A stretch of 64,000 nucleotides of DNA from Theocolax elegans (taxonomy: Eukaryota; Arthropoda; Insecta; Hymenoptera; Cerocephalidae). The notes beneath the pieces were generated by a model, which was not told the origin of the DNA, did no database searches, and saw only the letters and a program-made list of their open reading frames with translations. The position numbers and the translations under genes are program-made. Where the stretch lies: contig CM047426.1 of the NCBI GenBank assembly GCA_026168455.1, positions 35,461,058-35,525,057 of the forward strand. The letters run 5' to 3'. Shown piece by piece: positions 56,901-64,000 of the stretch; within the stretch, counting starts at the first letter, position 1, and each line of letters starts with the position of its first letter.

Positions 56901-59900
56901 TTCGGCTACGCTGTACTTTATATATTACTCGTATATAAATATTCCAAGATATTTCCTTTAACTGAGATTGCTTCGAACGAGTAACACAGACTGAGATTCT
57001 TCCACCAAACTCAAATTTTATTTCACTCAATGTAATTACTATCCTTTTTGTAAATTCTTTAACTCTTGCATCGTTTAACTGTCAAATGATAGACATTCTT
57101 TTAGAAAATTATGTATTTATTAAATGATACAAGCATATATAAATCTATAATTCACAATAATGTCACAGTTTATCTGTATTTAATATAATCAGTTGCAATA
57201 TATAACTAGATGTGATCCTCATTTCAATACCTCGATTTTTTTTATTATAGTGGTACATATGTTTCTCAATTTGCGTACACGTACTCTTTTAACACGTCCC
57301 AAACAAAGAATAATATTCAACATCAGTTTCATTTTCACATATTTCCTACAATAATTTTCTATAGCACCTATTTTTTTTACAATAAATATTTATTTGTTGA
57401 TAATTAATAAACCGCGATATCAATTTTTATCTAATAAATCTTGTCTTTACATATTTATATTTTATATTTAAAGTTAAAATTTCTTGTACGTGTACTCGAT
57501 ATTATATGCATTTTTCAAAATAAACTGGCTATACATAAGATTTTAACATCAAGATTAAAATGTAAGTAATTTAAAAATTATTTAATACGATCGTGGCACA
57601 TATAAAAAATTTATTTTCGGAAACGTTTATTCTCTATTTAACTGAAGATATTCGAATCGGTTTTTCGCAAAATTCTCTTCGTGCCGAACATTTTATCTTA
57701 ATGACGTGACCTAGTTCCCCAGCTATAGATATATCTAAAGTTATCGATTATTCTTTAAACATAAAATAATTTCTTTAAAAAATATAAAAAATGAATTAGT
57801 GTGATCCAAATTGAAGATCAAACGATTATGAATAAAAAATTTATTTGATCGTCTGTTTATCATAATTATACTTATGAAAATGAAAATATTACATTTTCAA
57901 TGATACTGTAATTAAACTTAAATACTAATAACTCTGTTCAAATTTAAGTATTTCTAGGAACTCTGATTCAATTATTCAATTAGTAAATCATGTAATTCTA
58001 TCAATTCTATTTATAATTTATAAATAGTTTAATACTTATCAACCATATTTATACTTTATTTATTAATCAGCACAACTTTATGCGCTCTACCAACCTTGGT
58101 TAATTTTTACGTTATCTATACATTAAAAAAAATGTACTTTCTCTGATTTGGTTTACTTCATCGATGTTCTCTTATCCATGGACTTCTTTTTGTCTGCAAC
58201 ACGGTTGAATAACATCTTGAACTCTAGGTTGACAATCGGATATTTTCTTTTTCCCTTAGTTTGACGGTCCCTGATAATGTTGAATGTTTTGGATCAACTT
58301 GTCGTTAGTCATAATTATGTGATTTCTATTTGTACCCAATTTGACGATCAATGAACAAGAAAACCAGAGTTCTCTACTTACAATAATTGCACGTGTCTCA
58401 CACTATTACGGTGCATTGCAAGATAATGTTTATAAATTTATAATTAAGTGTAGTCGAAAGGTTCAGTGAACAAGTGAATTGGTAAATTTTTGTACAATAT
58501 TTGCATCGCCGCTGTGATCACAAAGAATCGATCAGAAACGCTTTTTCTTCTTTCTCGATTACATTACTAATCAGTAGTTGAAGGCGCTCGAAACGGGGAA
58601 ACAAAAAGGTTTTCTCGGGATCCGACGGGCTACAGAAATGTTCAGAGTGCATGGTTGTTATGGAAACGAAGACACATTTCGTGTAAGCAAAAACCGAAAA
58701 ACTGGAAACTTATTTTTTGAGCAAGATAAACTACCATTCTTTGATCAGACTTTATAAAAGAAACGTCGCCCTACTGAAGTTTTAAAAGTATCTATGATAC
58801 AAAAACATTATATTTTACTTTAGCTTAATTTCTTAGATTGTATAATTATAATTTAATTATATTTGTTAAATTTTTAAATATATGTTTATTAATATTTTCT
58901 TTTATTATTTAACGCGACTGGTAACTAATCTATAAGTAGAGTAACAGACTAAAGTGAGGTATACTATTATGCTCGTTAAATCTAATTTACCTTTTTTCTG
59001 TGTCCGAGCTTTTGATTCACTGTCATCTTATCCATGTTCTTCTACGCTATTTTTCCTTTCTTATCGAGCTCTTCTTAGTTTTATTTTGAACTACTCACTG
59101 GATAATTTAAACGACGACGAAGGACAGGTTAATATTATTACATATTTTTTTATCTGTGTACAATAACTGTCAAATATATCACTCAGTAACTTAGACATTG
59201 TAGAAAGCACATTAAAATACAATTTTCAAGATTTAATTTTAATGCTGAATTGTAATGGTACGCTCAATAATGTTGAACAATATTTTGTTGAAAACTTTAT
59301 GTAATTTATAGATAAAAGCTATCAATTTTTGAGTTATATAAGATTTAAAATGAACATAAATTATAAAAAACGTAAAAATTATCATTTGCTGCTTTGAATA
59401 TCTTCAAAACTATTAAATTTTAGCTTCGAAGAATGTAGACCAGCGTTCAAAATGTGTAGGAGGTTTTCTCAAATTTTTGAAAAAAAAATTGTTTAGTCTT
59501 TCGATTTGACAGAGGACCGCCCATATATATATATATATACATACACACACATTTCTTGACTAAATGTAAATGTGCGACCGTTAAATTGACGTGACGTCGC
59601 ACCAACGACGAGTGTGCGCTTATGCATATACCCAGGTGGGAAATAATTGCGCCTAAATCGTGTAATAAAACGGGCGATACGCCAGTGTATAATATTAATG
59701 TACGTTTGCGAAATATTGTAACTCCTTAATGTCGGAGAGAATTGTTACTCGATTATCGTTATCTTTATTATACCTACATTGTTACCAGACAAAAGATGAT
59801 TAAGCGGCTGACCAAACTTCTTTTGTTTAGTACATATCTAATTACAAATTAGTACAATAATTTAAGATAAAACGTCTTTATTAATGAAATCCATATCAAA

Positions 59901-60410
59901 TTTTATGTTTATACTAAATGTGAAGCATGTTAATGTAAAAAATACAATCATTATTATTTACGGATTGTTATTTGCTTACCCTATAATAATTAATCACATA
60001 ATTTTGTATACTTCTAAATAACTTAATTTTTCTTTTTATTAAATAAAATATCGAGGGTTTAAAGTATGATTTATTTTATTAAAACTTACACATATTTCAT
60101 TCTAGTACTATTATTTCATTATCTGCTATAAAGCTTTCGAAGAGAATTTTTAGGATATATTCGAATAGGTCCATAGATTTTACCCGAGAAAACGAAAAAT
60201 GAATCTTCAACGTGCATTCTTTCCCATCGAGATTATCCAACGGCGTAAGTTATATATTCCCATAATAAGTCCGGGTGAAGGTACAAAGCGAACGAGTGCG
60301 ATGCGCCCAGTTACGAAGAAAACCAAAAAATAAGGTATTGTAGTCTAAAGGAAAAAAATAAAAAAGGGCCGTAAATTAAATAGAAATGAGATCTCAATTT
60401 CAAGGTCGTT
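56901..60410. other. AT-rich stretch, no supported gene
   Basis: Long AT-rich stretch. GTTGTTATGGAAAC at 58,654-58,667 resembles an RFX X-box with two mismatches in one half-site. A TA/CA run lies at 59,524-59,550. No coding frame of interest. Confidence 0.45.
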
Positions 60411-60419
60411 GGAAATGAC

Positions 60420-60780
60420 GCGCGTGCCAACCAGAGGATACGTTCGCAATCGGTTATTTCTTTTTCTTTCGATACGGGTGCCTTCGTCGGGTTTTCTCAT
60501 TTTTTCATTCCACTCTTCTTTTCCCGATGCGCACCAAGCGTTATTACGTTGATTTACGACGAATTCGAATAACGGCGTCGGCGTCGGCGTCGGCGTTGGC
60601 GGCGTCGGCAGCGGCAGCGTCGGCGTCGGTAGACATATTAACGACGTGCCTTCGCCGAGACGAGGACTGCATATCGACGCGAAAACCAGGTATTACCATT
60701 CGGGTTCGCGCGCCCCTGCGCTCTTTAAAATGGTGTTAGAGCTCTAGACGCTAAGGAGCATGTAACGCCGCTTGCATGCG
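60420..60780. other. CpG-rich block with GTCGGC repeats
   Basis: GGCGTC/GTCGGC units repeat imperfectly at 60,574-60,630. The plus-strand frame 60,527-60,739 (70 codons) reads Ala/Ser repeats across them and has no recognised domain. Confidence 0.5.
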
Positions 60781-61310
60781 CTACGATGTAAAAATATTCT
60801 TGGTTATTTAATTTTCTCTAACGCGAAATATTAGAGATGGTTCCCTCTTGACGGTTCTTTTTTCTAGCCTTACCATTTTCCTTGATAAAAATAGATGAGC
60901 TCCAATAGAATTTATTCACCTGTTTACAGCTATATATTTTTTAGATTCATTTTTGTTATTCTTTTTATTTACAATATTTGTAAATATATAGGTGTATATA
61001 TATAGATAATAATTTGTAAATAAATAATATTTATTTACAAATAATAATATTACAAATCTTCTAGTAAGAATGACTCAACATAACTTAAATAACTTATTTA
61101 AAGAAAGGTGGAAATGAGAAATTGTGCAATATGAAAATTTGAATAGTTGGATGAGGAAGTAAACAGTCGTATCCTTAATTATAGAAATACAATATGTAAA
61201 ATAAATTATGAAAATGAAATATGGGAGAGAATAGAGTTTCTTAATTTCGTAAATAATTAATGGGGAGAATGCACAAACATCGTAGTCCGTAGTACCTGTA
61301 GCTTCATTAA
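60781..61310. other. AT-rich stretch, no gene seen
   Basis: No supported feature. Confidence 0.5.
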
Positions 61311-61777
61311 TAATACCTTCATTGTTAACGACTGTAAAACGTTTCCTTTTCAGCCAGACACGCGCTGACACCTACACCCGTAGCTTTACAACCTCCTCAA
61401 GGAAGCCCATGGCTGCGTGAAAAGGCAACGAAAAAGAAAAAGGTAATACCGGGCGGGTAGGTAAGAATAAAAAGAGAACCCCTAAAAGAACGAAAAGGCG
61501 TAAGAAGTCGCGTGCAGGAGGCTGGCTTAGAGACCCTGGTGGCCCCCCCTTCCTCTCTCACTCTCTCTCTCCCTGGCTCCCTGTCGCCCTCTCCCTCCTC
61601 GCTAGTGGTGCGCTCGTAATTTCGCATATTACACCCGTTCGTTATTTATTTAGGAACGATATTTCAAGGGAACGACTCCCGCACGCGCCGTCTCTTCTCC
61701 TATATTTGCATCCTCCTCTTGCTCTACGGAGGGTTGAAGAGCCCAAGCTAGGAGAAGACGTTTCGTAAGAAAAGAAG

Positions 61778-61815
<38 letters not shown>

Positions 61816-62080
61816 AGGGATAGAAGGAAAGAGGGCGTGAGGGGCGGAGAAAAGTGGAGAGTCGGGAGGTCTTGAAATGAAATACGAAGGAACGTAGGAA
61901 GCGAGGCTAGATGGTAACGAAGGAGGCTACCAAGACTTCTCTGATTTTCCAAGAGGGAAAAGCTCCGTCGGTGGAACAAGAAGGAACGATTATTGAAAAA
62001 GAGACTATACTCGCTCTACTGTCTCTGTGTGCGTACGCGTGTGTGTGCGTGTATACACGCTTCAGAATAATACCAGTGAA
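61311..62080. other. GC-richer block with (GA)n
   Basis: A CT-rich patch at 61,550-61,590 and a perfect GA run at about 61,783-61,810. Frames in both orientations are compositional. Confidence 0.4.
61783..61810. repeat. (GA)n microsatellite
   Basis: A GA run of about 28 bp. Confidence 0.95.
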
Positions 62081-63110
62081 GAAACGTAGTCTACAAGTGA
62101 TAATGAGAAATAAGGGAAAAAATCGTATTTCAGAGAATGGAACACAACATTTTGATATTCAAATAGTACGGGTAGAAAGATGATAACGATAGAAGCCGCT
62201 AGATTAAAAGTCCGGTTATCATTGATAGATATTTAAGTTATTTTATTACGAATTCTGGAAATGATTTAATTCGAGTATTGATATTGCTTCAATATTATTT
62301 GTGATTTGTTGCACTCGAATTTTTCACAGATTAACACCTACCAAATAATAATTAGTAACAATAAATTTGATAAATTCCAGATTTCGTTTGAATATTATCA
62401 GATTAAATCTTTGTGATTGGAAGTTATTGAACGTACGATGAATATAGACATATTTGGTCATTTATTAATTTGTTAACGAAAGTAATACAAATAGAATAGT
62501 ATAGTACGTAGCATATTTACTAGTTAGACAATAAGTAATTTATCGAATATTCAAGTGATATTTTTATAAACCCGATATGCGTGGCAATCATATTCATATT
62601 TGGTTACGAGATATTGCGCTTACGTAGTAAAAAATTCAATGACCAATTTCACGAGAGCCGCGTAAATATCACCTAGGAAACATTTTTTATTTTGAAGTAA
62701 AAATGCTCTTTTATCCACTCTTTTACAAAATGTACGAATAAAATTAACAAAATAAAAATATACAGGAAATAAGCTGTTTAGTATTAAAGAATAAGTACAT
62801 TATTTTTTGTATATTTAAAACGGATGTTATACAAGGAAGTAATGGTTATGCGTGTAATACTAGCTTACATATTAACCATTTGTATTTTATTTTTGTAACA
62901 CATCCATTAAAGATTTAATCCTTTTCTTCCTTTTTACGATTGCACGTAGAATGTTCAGTTTTATTTTTACTCCGAAATACGATACTAAAAATATCATAAC
63001 ATACGTAAATAAGTAAAACTTGTCTTGGATAATATAAGGATTTTCGATATTTTAAATTGAATGACTATTTATGAAATAAAGTTAATAGATCTACGTATTT
63101 AACTAATGTT
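62081..63110. other. AT-rich stretch, no gene seen
   Basis: No supported feature. Confidence 0.5.
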
Positions 63111-64000
63111 TTAAAAGATAATTCGAACAAGTCCCCGCGTAGGCAAACGACGAGTGGAAAGAAGGAAGGAAGGGCCCATGATATAGGGACAAGACAAGGT
63201 ATTACAGGACCTACAAAAATAAGTTGAGAGCAAATAAGCGAGAAATAAATAAAGAAGGATATACCGAATTCTGTGTACGGTAGGAAAAAGAGAGAAAACT
63301 GTAAGTGAGAGAGACGTGCGCGCGCGTAGGGTTGATTTAGTAGCATTTTCCCGGGAATACTTGCACGATAATTCAGGAAGACGCGGGGCGAATACTTACC
63401 ACCTCCCATCCACCTTCTTAGAAGCCCTTTCCACTCTCTCTCTCTCTCTCTCTCTTTCCCGAGCGACGCCTTCGCGACGTTCGTCCGCCATTATTTTCCC
63501 TTCGCGCTCGCTTTGCATTTTCTTAGCAAAATAAGGTCTCTGGCTGACGGACGGTTTTACTGTCGTTTTACTGCCGGGAGAAAGGGATCGAGCGAGTGCG
63601 ACCCTTTGAGGTCAGGTTGCGTGCGCCATAGGACCCATATACACGGATACGTATGACTTGCCCGCACTTCTTCCTATATTCTACTTTCTATACCTCCGAG
63701 TACTTCCTTTTCTTTGCATCGCGTACATGCGATTTTTACTTTCCTCACCCCGACGCTTCCTTTTGACGTGTTCTTTCGATTTCTACGTCGCTGAACTAAA
63801 GTCGACCGGATATTTCTGCGAGTCTTCTCCACCCCTCTCCATTCATTCTGCTCTCTTGATACGGTTATCGAGTCTTCCTTTCTTTTGCCTCCTACACGTT
63901 TCTTTTTTAGTCTTCCTCCGCGTGTGTCTCACTTCCAGCTAAGCTCGCGACTGGGCAAACGTTTGAATTTTAAGGACGAGCTTTTTATGAAAGCGATAAC
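63111..64000. other. GC-richer block running off the window
   Basis: Mixed GC-richer sequence with a CT run at about 63,434-63,455. Two plus-strand frames (63,316-63,534 and 63,658-63,942) and one minus-strand frame are Ser/Leu/Phe-rich with no known domain. Confidence 0.35.

Overview
The window reads as nuclear DNA of an insect, most likely a hymenopteran such as an ant. That placement is an inference from the AT-rich background, the very frequent (GA/CT)n microsatellites, and insect-type BEL/Pao, Ty3/Gypsy and RNase H-bearing LINE proteins. I find no host protein-coding gene that I can support. The short open frames outside 29.1-47.0 kb sit in low-complexity or GC-rich stretches and resemble no family I recognise.

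Two backgrounds alternate from 1 to 29 kb and from 47 to 64 kb: AT-rich stretches with little visible content, and GC-richer, CpG-containing blocks of 0.4-1.5 kb that usually carry a (GA)n, (CT)n or (CA)n run. One block (about 19.50 kb) carries a well-spaced TATA plus initiator, the best host promoter candidate. Non-coding mobile DNA lies between the blocks: a palindrome and foldback cluster with four GC-rich GNA-capped hairpins (4.42-5.13 kb), two copies of one tRNA-derived SINE (10.5 and 27.5 kb), a long-arm inverted-repeat MITE with TTAA ends (16.0-16.4 kb) and a 1.16-kb inverted-repeat element with TA ends (16.7-17.9 kb).

The region 29.1-47.0 kb is a nested transposon island. The outermost layer is a decayed RNase H-bearing (I-group) LINE: an ORF1 piece at 29.2-29.6 kb, and endonuclease-linker and RNase H/C-terminal pieces at 43.7-44.25 and 46.0-46.9 kb. 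A minus-strand Ty3/Gypsy element (29,593-43,670) lies inside it, broken by stops and frameshifts and with a truncated 3' LTR. The Gypsy element was itself hit three times: by a TA-flanked MITE in pol (31,165-31,692), by a solo LTR in gag (42,454-42,704, exact 5-bp duplication GAATC), and by a nearly intact plus-strand BEL/Pao element in gag (33,984-42,260).

The BEL/Pao element is young: its 1.42-kb LTRs differ at 5 bases and 3 small indels by my reading. Its gag and pol are in the same frame, separated by one stop codon in the sequence TGA CTA ATG, a context known from translational readthrough. The same copy has an altered RT motif (YMDN) and Gln where the RNase H domain normally has Glu, so it may depend on enzymes from other copies.
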